A model generated the notes under the pieces. The model was not told the DNA's origin, made no database searches, and worked only from the letters and a program-made list of their open reading frames with translations. Below are positions 32,414-41,428 of a stretch of DNA of 64,000 bases, one piece after another (position 1 is the first letter of the stretch; the number at the start of each line of letters is the position of its first letter). Both the position numbers and the translations under genes were made by a program. Source of the DNA: VBDM01 sp041496705 (lineage in GTDB: Bacteria > Pseudomonadota > Gammaproteobacteria > Burkholderiales > SG8-39); assembly GCA_041496705.1 (NCBI GenBank), contig JBGQFD010000005.1:1-64000 (forward strand). The letters are read 5' to 3'.

Positions 32414-33258
32414 ACGCGCCGGAGAAGATTCATTTCACCCGCAAACAACGGTTCGAAGCGGGAAAACTCGAGAAGCGCCTGTGCAGGCTTGTCGGTCAGG
32501 CGATCGGGGACTTCGGGATGATAGTGCCCGGCGACCGGGTGATGGTATGCCTCTCGGGCGGCAAGGACAGCTATGCGCTGCTCGATATTCTCATGAGGCT
32601 GCGCGAGCGCTCGCCGGTGGCGTTCGAGATTGTCGCGGTCAACCTGGACCAGCGCCATCCCGGCTATCCGGAGAACGTGCTGCCCGACTACCTCTCGTCG
32701 CTGGGGATTCCGTTCCGCGTCGAGGTGCAGGACACCTACTCCGTCGTCAAGCGCGTCGTCCCGGAAGGCGAGACGATGTGCGGACTGTGCTCGCGGCTGC
32801 GCCGTGGCGTTCTCTACCGGGTCGCGCGCGAATTCGGAGCAACCAAGATCGCCCTTGGCCACCACCGCGACGACATCCTCGAAACCTTCTTCCTCAATCT
32901 CTTCTTCGGCGGCAAGATGAAGGCGATGTCGCCCAAGCTCCAGTCCGACGACGGGCAACACGTGGTCATCCGCCCGCTCGCCTACGTGGCGGAAGAGGAT
33001 CTGAAGGCGTTTGCCGAGATCCGGCAATTTACGATTATTCCCTGCGACCTGTGCGGATCGCAACCGACGCTGCAGAGGAAGCAGGTGAAAGCGATGCTCG
33101 CCGAATGGGAAAAACGCCATCCTGGGCGCGTGGAATCCATGTTCCGCGCGCTCTCCGACATCGTGCCCTCGCACCTGATGGACCGCGAGCTGTTCGACTT
33201 CTCCACTGTGCGTCCCACCGGGCGGGCGTCGGGCGGAGGCGACAAGGCGTTCGACTAG
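32410..33258 (+). CDS. ttcA: tRNA 2-thiocytidine biosynthesis protein TtcA
   Basis: 282 residues. It thiolates cytidine 32 of certain tRNAs. The PP-loop SGGKDSYALLDIL binds ATP, and the cysteines of MCGLCSRLRRG and PCDLCGSQP (CxxC pairs) hold an iron-sulfur cluster. GHHRDDILETFFLNLFFGGKMKAMSPKL is the TtcA hallmark. The ATG at 32410 overlaps the folM stop; the frame is open far upstream but overlaps folM. Confidence 0.96.
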   Translation: MNAPEKIHFTRKQRFEAGKLEKRLCRLVGQAIGDFGMIVPGDRVMVCLSGGKDSYALLDILMRLRERSPVAFEIVAVNLDQRHPGYPENVLPDYLSSLGIPFRVEVQDTYSVVKRVVPEGETMCGLCSRLRRGVLYRVAREFGATKIALGHHRDDILETFFLNLFFGGKMKAMSPKLQSDDGQHVVIRPLAYVAEEDLKAFAEIRQFTIIPCDLCGSQPTLQRKQVKAMLAEWEKRHPGRVESMFRALSDIVPSHLMDRELFDFSTVRPTGRASGGGDKAFD

Positions 33259-33396
33259 CATCGCCGGACCGCGCTGCTGCCGGACCTCTTCGAGTCCCAC
33301 AGGCGCGCGCGTCGCGTCAACCCGCGCCCGAGCCCTGGCGTTGAACCAAATGCACGCACCGCGTTCTATTTTCTCTTCGGATTGGTGCACGAGACA

Positions 33397-34179
33397 ATGC
33401 CAATGAGGCTTCGCGTGGGGGTTCTGGGTTCAATCGTCATTGCAGGCAGCGTCGCACTCGCCGCCGCGGCCGCCGCGCGCGTCACCGCCCAGGATTGGCG
33501 TACCGCAAGCCACGAACCGGTCGGTCTCGCGCCCGATGCCGCCCAGACCCGCGAGGCGGTGGTCCAAGTCTACGCAGCCCGCGTGGTCGGTGCGCGTGGC
33601 TTGTTCGGCGTGCACACCTGGATTGCGGTCAAACCTTCGGCCGCGAAGCAGTATACGGTCTACGAGATCATCGGTTGGTGGCTGCGCCACCAGGGCTCGG
33701 CGCTGGCGATCCGGCATCGCGCCCCGGACGCGCGCTGGTTCGGCGCGGAGCCGGAGCTGGTTGCCGAAAAGCGCGGCGAAGGGGTCGACGGCCTGATCTC
33801 ACGTATCGATGCCGCGGCGCGCGCGTACCCCTGGTCAGGCGAATACACCATGTGGCCTGGGCCGAATTCGAACACCTTCACGGCCTGGGTCCTGCGCTCG
33901 GTGCCCGAACTCGCTGCCGACCTCCCGCCGACCGCGATCGGCAAGGATTACTCGGGGAGCAAAGTCTTCACTGCGGCGCCGAGCGGTCGCGGTTTCCAGG
34001 TCTCGCTGTTCGGCCTCGCCGGTTTCACCGTGAGCGGCGTCGAGGGACTGGAAGTCAACCTGCTCGGCCTGACCTTCGGACTGAACCCTGTCGAACCGGC
34101 CCTCAAGCTTCCGTTCGTAGGGCGCCTCGGTCCGGCGCGGCCGGCCGCCAGGACAGGGGCCGCAGAACACGCGACCTGA
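33397..34179 (+). CDS. DUF3750 domain protein
   Basis: 260 residues from the ATG at 33397 (33382 GTG and 33403 ATG are alternatives). It starts with an uncleaved signal or anchor (GVLGSIVIAGSVALAAAAAARV). GLFGVHTWIAVKPSAAKQYTVYEIIGWW and YPWSGEYTMWPGPNSNTFTAWVLRSVPEL match the DUF3750 family, where conserved His, Trp and NSNTF asparagines suggest an enzyme resembling the NlpC/P60 or LRAT-type fold; that link is inference. Stands alone after ttcA with a 138-bp gap. Confidence 0.8.
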   Translation: MPMRLRVGVLGSIVIAGSVALAAAAAARVTAQDWRTASHEPVGLAPDAAQTREAVVQVYAARVVGARGLFGVHTWIAVKPSAAKQYTVYEIIGWWLRHQGSALAIRHRAPDARWFGAEPELVAEKRGEGVDGLISRIDAAARAYPWSGEYTMWPGPNSNTFTAWVLRSVPELAADLPPTAIGKDYSGSKVFTAAPSGRGFQVSLFGLAGFTVSGVEGLEVNLLGLTFGLNPVEPALKLPFVGRLGPARPAARTGAAEHAT

Positions 34180-34221
34180 CCGCGCGCGGCGCGCCGCGCT
34201 GGGCTCGAGTACGCTAGAGCC

Positions 34222-35316
34222 ATGAATACCGGAGCCATCGGGGGGCCGCGAGAGATACTGCTGGTCGGCAGCGTAGGCTTGCGCGACAGCGAGGAAGTGT
34301 TTCGTGCGGTGGGACCGCTTCTGGGTGGGCGCATGACGCGCATCCCGGACGGCGAGACTGGCCCGCGCACGTCATGGGTCGCGCGGTTGCGTTTCGTTCT
34401 GGAGGGTAATCCCGCGTTCGAGGATGACCCGAAGGAGCTCGCCGCCGGCGGCCGCATCACGCATCCCACCGAGGGCACGCGCACCTGGAAAGGCAGCGCC
34501 ATCGTGCCGCGCGGTGCCCCGCCGCCGCCGCGCATGCGCCTCAGGCCGGGCGTGCGTCCGCAAGGCATCCGCATCGGCAGTCTCGGCTACCCGGAGGCAG
34601 CGATCGATTCATACAAGATTCTTTGCCGGTTGCGCGATCAAGGCCTCGTGCCCAAGCATCTCCGCTTCCAAGTTTCGCTGCCGACGGCGGCGGCGTTTCT
34701 CAACGCGCACGTGGTCTACGATCACCACGCGATCGTCGAACCCATCTACCGCGAACGCCTCTTCGCGGAAGTGGACGAGATTCTCGCGGCGATCCCGCAC
34801 CACGACCTCGCCATCCAGTGGGATGTCTCGACCGAAATGGGCCAATGGGAAGGAGTGCGGCACGCGTATTTTCCAGACGTGAAGGCCGGAGTTATCGAGC
34901 GCCTTGCACTCCACTGCGATCGCTTGCCGCGCGGCGTCGAGTTCGGCGTGCACCTGTGCTACGGCAGTTACGGCGGCCGTCACTGGAAGGAGCCCGAGAG
35001 CACCGCCAACATGGTGGAAGTCCACAATCTGCTCGCCTCGAAACTTGCCCGGCCCATCGACTACATCCACATGCCGGTCCCGGTGGGGCGCGGCGACGAC
35101 GCCTATTTCGCGCCCTTGACCCATTTGCGGCTCCACGAGCGGACCAAGCTGTTTCTCGGACTCGTCCACGACTCGGACGGGATCGAAGGCACGCGCAGAC
35201 GCATCGCCGTCGCGGCGAAATACGCGGGCGCCTTCGGTATTGCGACGGAGTGCGGATTCGGCAGGCGGCCGCCGGAGACGATTCCCGATCTGCTGCGGGT
35301 TCACGCGGATACCTGA
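34222..35316 (+). CDS. MetE-like (cobalamin-independent methionine synthase superfamily) protein
   Basis: 364 residues, about half of MetE. No signal peptide. It has the (beta/alpha)8 barrel pattern of the UROD/MetE superfamily. Candidate zinc ligands His244 and Cys246 (GVHLCYGSYGG) and Cys344 (TECGFGRRP) match the HxC...C arrangement of MetE's C-terminal domain. It lacks the N-terminal folate-binding half of MetE, so it is probably a catabolic C-S or methyl-transfer enzyme on a small molecule rather than methionine synthase. A Bug receptor follows 12 bp downstream, hinting that the substrate is imported. Exact function unknown. Confidence 0.7.
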   Translation: MNTGAIGGPREILLVGSVGLRDSEEVFRAVGPLLGGRMTRIPDGETGPRTSWVARLRFVLEGNPAFEDDPKELAAGGRITHPTEGTRTWKGSAIVPRGAPPPPRMRLRPGVRPQGIRIGSLGYPEAAIDSYKILCRLRDQGLVPKHLRFQVSLPTAAAFLNAHVVYDHHAIVEPIYRERLFAEVDEILAAIPHHDLAIQWDVSTEMGQWEGVRHAYFPDVKAGVIERLALHCDRLPRGVEFGVHLCYGSYGGRHWKEPESTANMVEVHNLLASKLARPIDYIHMPVPVGRGDDAYFAPLTHLRLHERTKLFLGLVHDSDGIEGTRRRIAVAAKYAGAFGIATECGFGRRPPETIPDLLRVHADT

Positions 35317-35328
35317 AAGGAGGGTGGC

Positions 35329-36294
35329 ATGAAACCTCTCGCGTTGCTGTTCTGCTTGATCGCAGGCGCGTGTCATGGCGCGGCGTGGGCGCAAACGTGG
35401 CCGCAGAAGTCTGTGCGCGTCCTGGTGGGACTCGCCCCCGGGGGAAACCCGGACACGCTCGCGCGCATGTTCGCTGCGAAATGGGGCGAGGCCCTCGGCC
35501 AGCAGTTCGTGGTCGAAAACCGTCCCGGGGCGGGCAGCACCATTGCCGCCGATCTAACCGCCAAGGCCGCACCGGACGGGTACACCGTCCTGATCAGCGA
35601 CAGCAGTGTCATCACCACGGCACCGCACCTTTTCAAGTCCCTGCCGTACGATCCGTTCCGCGATTTGCAGCCCGTGTCGCTCGCGGTGGTGGTACCGATG
35701 TGGCTGGTGGTGCATCCGTCGGTCCCTGCCAATTCGCTCGCGGAGCTGGTCGCACTGGGAAGATCGGCAAAGGAGTCGATGCCCTACGCCTCCTCGGGCA
35801 ACGGATCGATTCACCACCTGACGATGGAATTGTTCAAAGCCGACCTGGGTTTGAACTTCACCCACGTTCCGTTCAAGGGCGCGGGGCAGTCGGTACCGGC
35901 GATGATCGCGGGCGACGTGAAGCTCGGCTTTATCGGCTACCCGGCCGCCGCGGGGGCGATCAAGACCGGGCGCCTGCGCGTGCTCGCCTTCAGCATGGCG
36001 AAGCGCTCCGCGCTCACCCCGGAGGTCCCGACCGTAGCCGAAACCGTGGATCCCGGGTTCGACATGGCCGCACCGCTCGGCGTGTTCGTCGCGGCGCGCA
36101 CGCCGCCGGAGATCGTCGCGAAATTGAGCATGGCGGTGAGCGATGCGGTGCGCGCACCCGACGTCCTCGAGCGCATGGGTGCGATCGGCATGCAACCGGC
36201 CGGCACGACGCCGAAGCAGTACGAGAAGCTCCTTCGCGAGGAACACGAGCGGTTCGGGAGCGTCATCAGACGGATCGGGATGCGGCTCGATTGA
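35329..36294 (+). CDS. Bug-type tripartite tricarboxylate transporter substrate-binding protein
   Basis: 321 residues, the third Bug receptor. The signal peptide MKPLALLFCLIAGACHGAAWAQ is followed by WPQKSVRVLVGLAPGGNPDTLARM, ENRPGAGSTIAADLTAKAAPDGYTVL and FSMAKRSALTPEVPTVAET. AGGAGGG lies 6 bases before the ATG at 35329, and the MetE-like gene ends 12 bp upstream, so the two form an operon. The AGXT-like aminotransferase begins 69 bp further on. Ligand unknown; the neighbours suggest a small amino- or oxo-acid. Confidence 0.95.
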   Translation: MKPLALLFCLIAGACHGAAWAQTWPQKSVRVLVGLAPGGNPDTLARMFAAKWGEALGQQFVVENRPGAGSTIAADLTAKAAPDGYTVLISDSSVITTAPHLFKSLPYDPFRDLQPVSLAVVVPMWLVVHPSVPANSLAELVALGRSAKESMPYASSGNGSIHHLTMELFKADLGLNFTHVPFKGAGQSVPAMIAGDVKLGFIGYPAAAGAIKTGRLRVLAFSMAKRSALTPEVPTVAETVDPGFDMAAPLGVFVAARTPPEIVAKLSMAVSDAVRAPDVLERMGAIGMQPAGTTPKQYEKLLREEHERFGSVIRRIGMRLD

Positions 36295-36363
36295 GGCGGA
36301 CACGGCGCCCGAGGTCCAACGAGAGAAAATGTGTCCCCAGTGGATTGTCAAGGCCGATTTGAC

Positions 36364-37896
36364 ATGATAGGATTCCAGAACACAGTGAACTGCGCGGAAC
36401 GACTAGTCTCCATCTTCGGCAGCCAGGCAGAAGTTGCCCGGGCTTTCCGGCTTGACCGCGCGGTCGTCAACAACTGGGTCAAGTCCGGGTATGTGCCGGC
36501 GCGCTGGGCCATGGAGGTCGAGCACGTGACCGGCGGCGTTGTTGCTGCGGTCGAGGTGCTCAACGAGGCTCACGCCAAGAAGCCGGTGAAGGTCAAGTCG
36601 CGTCCGGACGATCATCTCTTCGGGTCGCCTCTTTCGGGAAAGGAAGCCATGAACGATTTCGCCCCCGCCAAACGCATCAGCTCGTTCCATCCGCCGCAGA
36701 GGACGCTCATGGGTCCGGGTCCGACTGAGATCCACCCGCGCGTGCTCACCACGATGAGTCAGCCGGCGATCGGCTATCTCGACCCGGTGTTCGTCGAGAT
36801 GATGGAGGAGCTGAAGAGTCTGCTTCGCTACGTCTATCAAACCAAGAACCCGCTCACCTTCCCGATCTCGGGCCCGGGCTCGGTCGGGATGGAATACTGC
36901 TTCGTCAACCTCGTCGCCCCCGGCGACAAGGTGATCGTGTGCAGGAACGGCGTGTTCGGCGGACGCATGATCGAGAACGTCGAGCGCGCGGGCGGCAAGG
37001 CCGTCGTCGTCGAGGACGAGTGGGGCGCCCCGGTCGATCCGCACAAGTTGGAAGACGCGCTCAAGAAAAACCGCGATGCGCGTGTAGTCGCGTTCGTGCA
37101 CGGTGAGACTTCCACGGGCGTGCAGTCGGACGCGAAGACTCTGGTCGAGGTTGCCCACAAATACGATACGCTCGCGATCGTCGATGCGGTCACCACGCTC
37201 GGCGGCTCTCCTGTGAAGACGGACGAGTGGGAAATCGACGCTATCTATTCAGCGAGCCAGAAGTGTCTTTCGTGCACGCCGGGACTGTCTCCGGTGTCTT
37301 TCTCAGAGCGCGTCGTCGACTACGTGAAAGCGCGCAAGGACAAGATCCATTCCTGGTTCATGGATATGAATCTCTTGCTCGGCTACTGGGGCGCGACCAC
37401 GCGAACCTACCACCACACGGCGCCGACGAATTCGCTGTTCGGGCTGCACGAAGCGCTGTTGCTGCTGCGCGAGGAGGGCATGGAGAACGCCTGGGCACGT
37501 CACCGGCGGCATCACAACGCGCTGAAGGCGGGCCTGGAAGCGATGGGACTCACGTTTCTCGTGAAGGAGCAGTACCAGCTGCCGCAGATGAATGCGGTGC
37601 GCTGCCCCGAAGGCGTGAACGAGGCCGAGGTGAGGAAGACGCTCTTGAACGAGTTCAGCATCGAGATCGGCGCCGGGCTGGGCCCGCTCGCCGGCAAGAT
37701 CTGGAGGATAGGCATCATGGGGTACTCCTGCCGTCCCGACAACGTGATGCTGTGCCTCTCGGCGTTGGGCTCGGTGCTCTCGGACATGGGAATGAAGGTC
37801 CACGTCGGCGACGCCGAGGCTGCTGCGCACGGGGCCTACGCCTCGATGCACGCGAAGGCCGCGCTGCAGAAGCAGAAGAAACGCGTCGCGGCCTGA
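36364..37896 (+). CDS. Helix-turn-helix (YdaS/Cro-like) domain fused to AGXT-like aminotransferase
   Basis: 510 residues from the ATG at 36364. Residues about 8-65 are a YdaS/Cro-like DNA-binding domain: FGSQAEVARAFRLDRAVVNNW then SGYVPARWAMEVEHVTGG. After a charged linker, residues about 105-500 form a class V PLP aminotransferase close to animal alanine-glyoxylate aminotransferase: TLMGPGPTEIHPRVL, NPLTFPISGPGSVGMEY, HGETSTGV, and the Schiff-base lysine (codon at 37261) in SASQKCLSCTPGLSPVSF. It should transfer amino groups to glyoxylate or pyruvate. A second ATG at 36649 (MNDFAPAKRISS) with AAAGGAAG upstream could make the enzyme alone, so the frame may give two products. Confidence 0.88.
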   Translation: MIGFQNTVNCAERLVSIFGSQAEVARAFRLDRAVVNNWVKSGYVPARWAMEVEHVTGGVVAAVEVLNEAHAKKPVKVKSRPDDHLFGSPLSGKEAMNDFAPAKRISSFHPPQRTLMGPGPTEIHPRVLTTMSQPAIGYLDPVFVEMMEELKSLLRYVYQTKNPLTFPISGPGSVGMEYCFVNLVAPGDKVIVCRNGVFGGRMIENVERAGGKAVVVEDEWGAPVDPHKLEDALKKNRDARVVAFVHGETSTGVQSDAKTLVEVAHKYDTLAIVDAVTTLGGSPVKTDEWEIDAIYSASQKCLSCTPGLSPVSFSERVVDYVKARKDKIHSWFMDMNLLLGYWGATTRTYHHTAPTNSLFGLHEALLLLREEGMENAWARHRRHHNALKAGLEAMGLTFLVKEQYQLPQMNAVRCPEGVNEAEVRKTLLNEFSIEIGAGLGPLAGKIWRIGIMGYSCRPDNVMLCLSALGSVLSDMGMKVHVGDAEAAAHGAYASMHAKAALQKQKKRVAA

Positions 37897-37927
37897 CGCC
37901 GAACCGCTGAACCGATCCTGCCGACGG

Positions 37928-37953
37928 ACTGGCGCATCTTGTGTTCCGCCAGT
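37928..37953 (+). terminator. Hairpin downstream of the aminotransferase gene
   Basis: ACTGGCG and CGCCAGT pair perfectly (7 bp) around a 12-base loop, 32 bp after the stop codon. No T-tract follows, so it is at best a weak or factor-assisted terminator. Confidence 0.35.
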
Positions 37954-38025
37954 GCGATCGAAGGCGAGCAGGCGGCATAGACCCTGTCTCGGTTAGGGAA
38001 TTACCGGGCTGCGTTGGATCGGGGC

Positions 38026-38054
38026 TTGCTCTTTTTTGAGCGTGTGCTCATAAT
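38026..38054 (+). promoter_or_regulatory. Promoter of the tetR-RND efflux operon
   Basis: -35 TTGCTC (38026-38031) and -10 CATAAT (38049-38054) are separated by 17 bp. Both palindromic operators overlap or touch the -10 element, so the repressor would directly block RNA polymerase. Confidence 0.6.
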
Positions 38055-38071
38055 AACTGAGCATTTGCTCA
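38037..38071 (+). promoter_or_regulatory. Two palindromic TetR-type operators
   Basis: TGAGCGTGTGCTCA (38037-38050) and TGAGCATTTGCTCA (38058-38071) share the half-sites TGAGC/GCTCA around a 4-base centre. Their centres are exactly 21 bp apart, two turns of the helix, so two repressor dimers would sit on the same face. They lie 19 bp before the tetR start and flank the -10 element. Confidence 0.75.
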
Positions 38072-38089
38072 ATTTCTCCGAACAATCCC

Positions 38090-38761
38090 ATGGCACGGCC
38101 CACTGCATCTCGCGGCGCTTCGCGTCTTCCGGCAATCGACCAGAGGGAGCGCCTTCTCGTCGCAACCGAGCGGCTGCTGTGCTCGCGCGGTCTGGCCTGC
38201 GTGACGACCCGCGACATTGCGCGCGCCGCGAAGGTCGCGGAAGGGGCCCTCTACCATCACTTCGGCGACAAGGCGCGGCTGATCCTGGAGGTCGTGCTCC
38301 ACGGCGTTGGCGAGTTCCGGGAGGTGCTCGACAGCCTTCCGCTCCAGGTCGGGCAGAACACGGTCCAGAAGAATCTCGAGAGGGTGCTGGAGAGCGCATT
38401 TCACTTTCACTACAAGATCGCGTCGCTGGTGTGCTCGCTTTTCGCCGACCAGAAGCTGCTCGTGCGCGTGCGCGGCTCGATGAACGAGCGCTGCATCGGC
38501 CCGGGGCGTACGGCGTCGATTCTCGCCGCGTATCTGCTTGCCGAGCAACGGCTCGGGCGAGTATCGGCGGAGGCCTTGACCGAATCGGCGGCCGAGCTCC
38601 TTCTGGCGGCGAGCTTCAACAAGGCACTGCACGATCATTTCTACGGATTGACGGGCAAGACGCAGGTTCGCCGCCACCTTCGCGACGCGGTGCGTGCGCT
38701 GCTCGCCGGGCTGAGCCCGGAAAACCGAAGGGGGCACGCGACAGGAAGGGGAAAGAGATGA
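38090..38761 (+). CDS. TetR/AcrR family transcriptional regulator
   Basis: 223 residues. The N-terminal HTH is typical (QRERLLVATERLLCSRGLACVTTRDIARAAKVAEGALYHHFGDKARLI); the rest is a helical ligand-binding and dimerisation domain. It heads an operon with an outer-membrane factor, membrane-fusion protein and RND pump, and its stop overlaps the next ATG (ATGA). The paired palindromes upstream predict autorepression that also controls the pump. The inducing ligand is unknown. Confidence 0.95.
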   Translation: MARPTASRGASRLPAIDQRERLLVATERLLCSRGLACVTTRDIARAAKVAEGALYHHFGDKARLILEVVLHGVGEFREVLDSLPLQVGQNTVQKNLERVLESAFHFHYKIASLVCSLFADQKLLVRVRGSMNERCIGPGRTASILAAYLLAEQRLGRVSAEALTESAAELLLAASFNKALHDHFYGLTGKTQVRRHLRDAVRALLAGLSPENRRGHATGRGKR

Positions 38762-40254
38762 TCCAGTCCCTTGGACTGCGCAGTCTCACGATCGCCGCAA
38801 CGGTCGCCCTCCTGGGGGCTTGCGCGGTCGGTCCGGACTATCGCGCGCCGGACGCTCCCGCATTCAGCCGCTACACCGAAAGACCGCAGCCCGAACAGAC
38901 CGAAGCGATCCAGGTACGCGGAGGCGAGGCGCAGCGCTTCGTGGTGGGGGCAAGGATCTCTGCCGAATGGTGGACGCTTTTCGGCTCGTCGGAGCTCGAC
39001 AAGCTCATGCGCACGGCGCTCAACGGCCATCCGACGCTCGCTGCGGCGCAGGCCGCGCTTCGACAGGCCGAGGAGAACTTGAGCGCTCAGTACGCAGTGC
39101 TCTACCCGAGCGTCGACGCGGCCTTGTCGGCAAAGCGCCAGCGCATTTCCGGCGCGAGTTTCGGCAATCCGGGGCTGCCCAGCAGCGTCTTCAATCTGTA
39201 CAACGCTTCGGTCAACGTGTCCTACGCCATCGACGTCGCGGGCGGCGCGCGGCGCGAGCTCGAGGCGCTGCAGGCGGGCATAGACTTCCAGCGCTTTCAG
39301 CTCGAGGCTACCTATCTTTCGCTGACGGCGAACATCGCCACCACCGCGTTCCGCGAGGCGTCGCTGCGCGAGCAGATTCGAGCGACGCGCGAGATCGCCG
39401 ATTCGCAGGAGCGCCAGGCACAGCTGGTCGAAAAGCAATTTGAGCTCGGCGCCCTCTCGCGCGCGGACGTGCTCGCGCAGCGCGCGCAGCTTGCGCAAAC
39501 GCGCGCGAATCTGCCTCCGCTCGAGAAAGCGCTCGCGCAGACCCGCAATCAGCTTGCGGTGCTCATCGGCAGGTTTCCAGGCGACGCGGGCCTGCCCGAG
39601 CTCGATCTTTCGGCGTTCCAGCTGCCGCAGAACCTTCCGCTGAGTCTGCCCTCGGATCTCGTCCGCCAGCGGCCGGACATCCGCGCGGCCGAAACCGTTC
39701 TGCGCCAGACCAACGCGCGCATCGGCGTGGCGCAGGCGCTCATGTTCCCGCAGCTCACCTTGAGCGGCAGCTACGGCACGGCCTCGACCAGCGTCTCCAA
39801 CCTGTTCGACCCGGGCACGGTGGTCTGGAACATCGGCGCTGGCCTGCTTCAGCCGATTTTTCACGCGGGACAGCTCCAGGCGAGGAAACGCGGCGCGCAA
39901 GCCGCCTACGATCAGGCCTTCGCGCAGTATCAGCAGACCGTGCTCGGCGCGTTCCAGAACGTCACCGACGTGCTGTTTGCCCTGGAGTTCGACGCGGTCG
40001 CTCTCAAGGCGCAGGCGGATGCCGAGGCCGCGGCGCGCGAAAGTCTCGACATGACGAAAAAGCAGCTCCTTTTCGGCGGGACGAGCTATCTCGCGCTCTA
40101 CAACGCGCAGCGCCAGTACGAACAGGCAAAGATCGGTCTCGTTCAGGCGCAGGCGGCGCGCTACGCGGACACCGCGGCGCTCTTCCAGGCACTAGGCGGC
40201 GGATGGTGGGAGCGCGAGGGGCCGGACCGGGCTCCTGCCGCCCGCGCAAACTGA
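38758..40254 (+). CDS. RND efflux outer-membrane lipoprotein (NodT/OprM family)
   Basis: 498 residues. The lipobox is VALLGACAVGPDYRAP, where CAVGPDY is the classical start of NodT-type outer-membrane factors. Two TolC-like repeats follow (WWTLFGSSELDKLMRTALNGHPTLAAAQAALRQAE, then LPSDLVRQRPDIRAAETVLRQTNARIGVAQALMFPQLTLSGS). It forms the trimeric exit duct of the pump. The ATG at 38758 overlaps the tetR stop; an open frame further upstream overlaps tetR and is discarded. Confidence 0.96.
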   Translation: MIQSLGLRSLTIAATVALLGACAVGPDYRAPDAPAFSRYTERPQPEQTEAIQVRGGEAQRFVVGARISAEWWTLFGSSELDKLMRTALNGHPTLAAAQAALRQAEENLSAQYAVLYPSVDAALSAKRQRISGASFGNPGLPSSVFNLYNASVNVSYAIDVAGGARRELEALQAGIDFQRFQLEATYLSLTANIATTAFREASLREQIRATREIADSQERQAQLVEKQFELGALSRADVLAQRAQLAQTRANLPPLEKALAQTRNQLAVLIGRFPGDAGLPELDLSAFQLPQNLPLSLPSDLVRQRPDIRAAETVLRQTNARIGVAQALMFPQLTLSGSYGTASTSVSNLFDPGTVVWNIGAGLLQPIFHAGQLQARKRGAQAAYDQAFAQYQQTVLGAFQNVTDVLFALEFDAVALKAQADAEAAARESLDMTKKQLLFGGTSYLALYNAQRQYEQAKIGLVQAQAARYADTAALFQALGGGWWEREGPDRAPAARAN

Positions 40255-40291
40255 ACTAATCGCTAAGGGGAAATTTCTTGGAGTTGCGTTC

Positions 40292-41419
40292 ATGACGAAA
40301 CGAATGATCATCATGCTGGCGATCGTCGGGCTGTTCTTCGGCGGGCTGTTCGGTTTCAAAGCGTTCCTGGGGGGCGTAATACGCAAAAGCATCTCTGCGC
40401 AGGGCATTCCGCCCCAGACCGTCTCCACGGCCAAGGCGCAGTTCATGGAATGGCAGGGCGAGTTCCAGGCCGTCGGGACGCTGCGCGCGGTACGCGGCGC
40501 CGACCTCGCCCCGGAGGTCTCCGGGGTGATCACCGCCATACACTTTCAGTCCGGGCAGGCGGTCCAGGCGGGCGCAGCGCTGGTACAGCTCAATGCCGAG
40601 TCGGACCTGGCGAAGCTTCAGGCGCTCGGAGCGAACGCCGACCTGGCGCAAGTGAACTACCAGCGCAACCAGAAACAACTGGAGATCCAGGCGGTGAGTC
40701 AGGCCGTGGTGGATGTCGACGCGGCAACGCTGAAGAGCGCGAAAGCGCAGGTCGCCGAGCAACAGGCGCTCGTAAACAAGAAACTCGTGCGCGCGCCGTT
40801 TGACGGGCGGCTCGGAATCCGGGCGGTGGACGTCGGACAGTACGTCAACGCCGGTACGAAGCTCGTGACGCTGCAGGCGCTCGATCCCGTTTACGTCGAC
40901 TTTTATGCGCCTCAAAAGTCCGTCGGCAGGATAGCCCTCCGGCAGAAGATCAGCCTGAAGACGGACGCCTTTCCCGGCCAGGAGTTCGCGGGAGAGGTGA
41001 GCTCGATCGACCCAAAGGTGGATCCGGCGACGCGCAACGTGCAGGTGCGCGCCACCGTGCGCAATCCGAAGCAGAGCCTGCTTCCCGGAATGTTCGCCAC
41101 GGTGGTGCTCGCCTCGGGCGGTCCGCGGCGCTTCCTCACGCTGCCGCAGACCGCGGTCTCCTACAATCCCTACGGGGACACCGTGTTCGTCGTGGAAGAG
41201 AGCAAGGGGAAGGACGAGAAAGTCACGCTGGTCGCGCAACAGAGGTTTGTGACGACCGGCGAGACGCGCGGCGACCAGGTCACGATTCTCTCCGGGATCA
41301 AGGAAGACGAGACCGTGGTTACCGCCGGGCAGATCAAGCTGCGTACGGGCTTTCCGGTGACCGTCAACAATTCAATCCAGCCGGCGAACGAGCCGGCCCC
41401 GCAACCCAAGGACCAGTAG
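40292..41419 (+). CDS. RND efflux periplasmic adaptor (membrane fusion protein)
   Basis: 375 residues. One N-terminal hydrophobic segment (IIMLAIVGLFFGGLFGFKAFL) anchors it. The lipoyl half-motifs AVGTLRAVRGADLAPEVSGVITAIHFQSGQAVQAGAALVQLN and VRAPFDGRLGIRAVDVGQYVNAGTKLVTLQ flank a short helical hairpin, and the beta-barrel region DPATRNVQVRATVRNPKQSLLPGMFATVVL is typical of MexA/MdtA-type adaptors. It couples the inner-membrane pump to the outer-membrane channel. Lies 9 bp before the pump gene. Confidence 0.95.
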   Translation: MTKRMIIMLAIVGLFFGGLFGFKAFLGGVIRKSISAQGIPPQTVSTAKAQFMEWQGEFQAVGTLRAVRGADLAPEVSGVITAIHFQSGQAVQAGAALVQLNAESDLAKLQALGANADLAQVNYQRNQKQLEIQAVSQAVVDVDAATLKSAKAQVAEQQALVNKKLVRAPFDGRLGIRAVDVGQYVNAGTKLVTLQALDPVYVDFYAPQKSVGRIALRQKISLKTDAFPGQEFAGEVSSIDPKVDPATRNVQVRATVRNPKQSLLPGMFATVVLASGGPRRFLTLPQTAVSYNPYGDTVFVVEESKGKDEKVTLVAQQRFVTTGETRGDQVTILSGIKEDETVVTAGQIKLRTGFPVTVNNSIQPANEPAPQPKDQ

Positions 41420-41428
41420 GGGGCTCGG

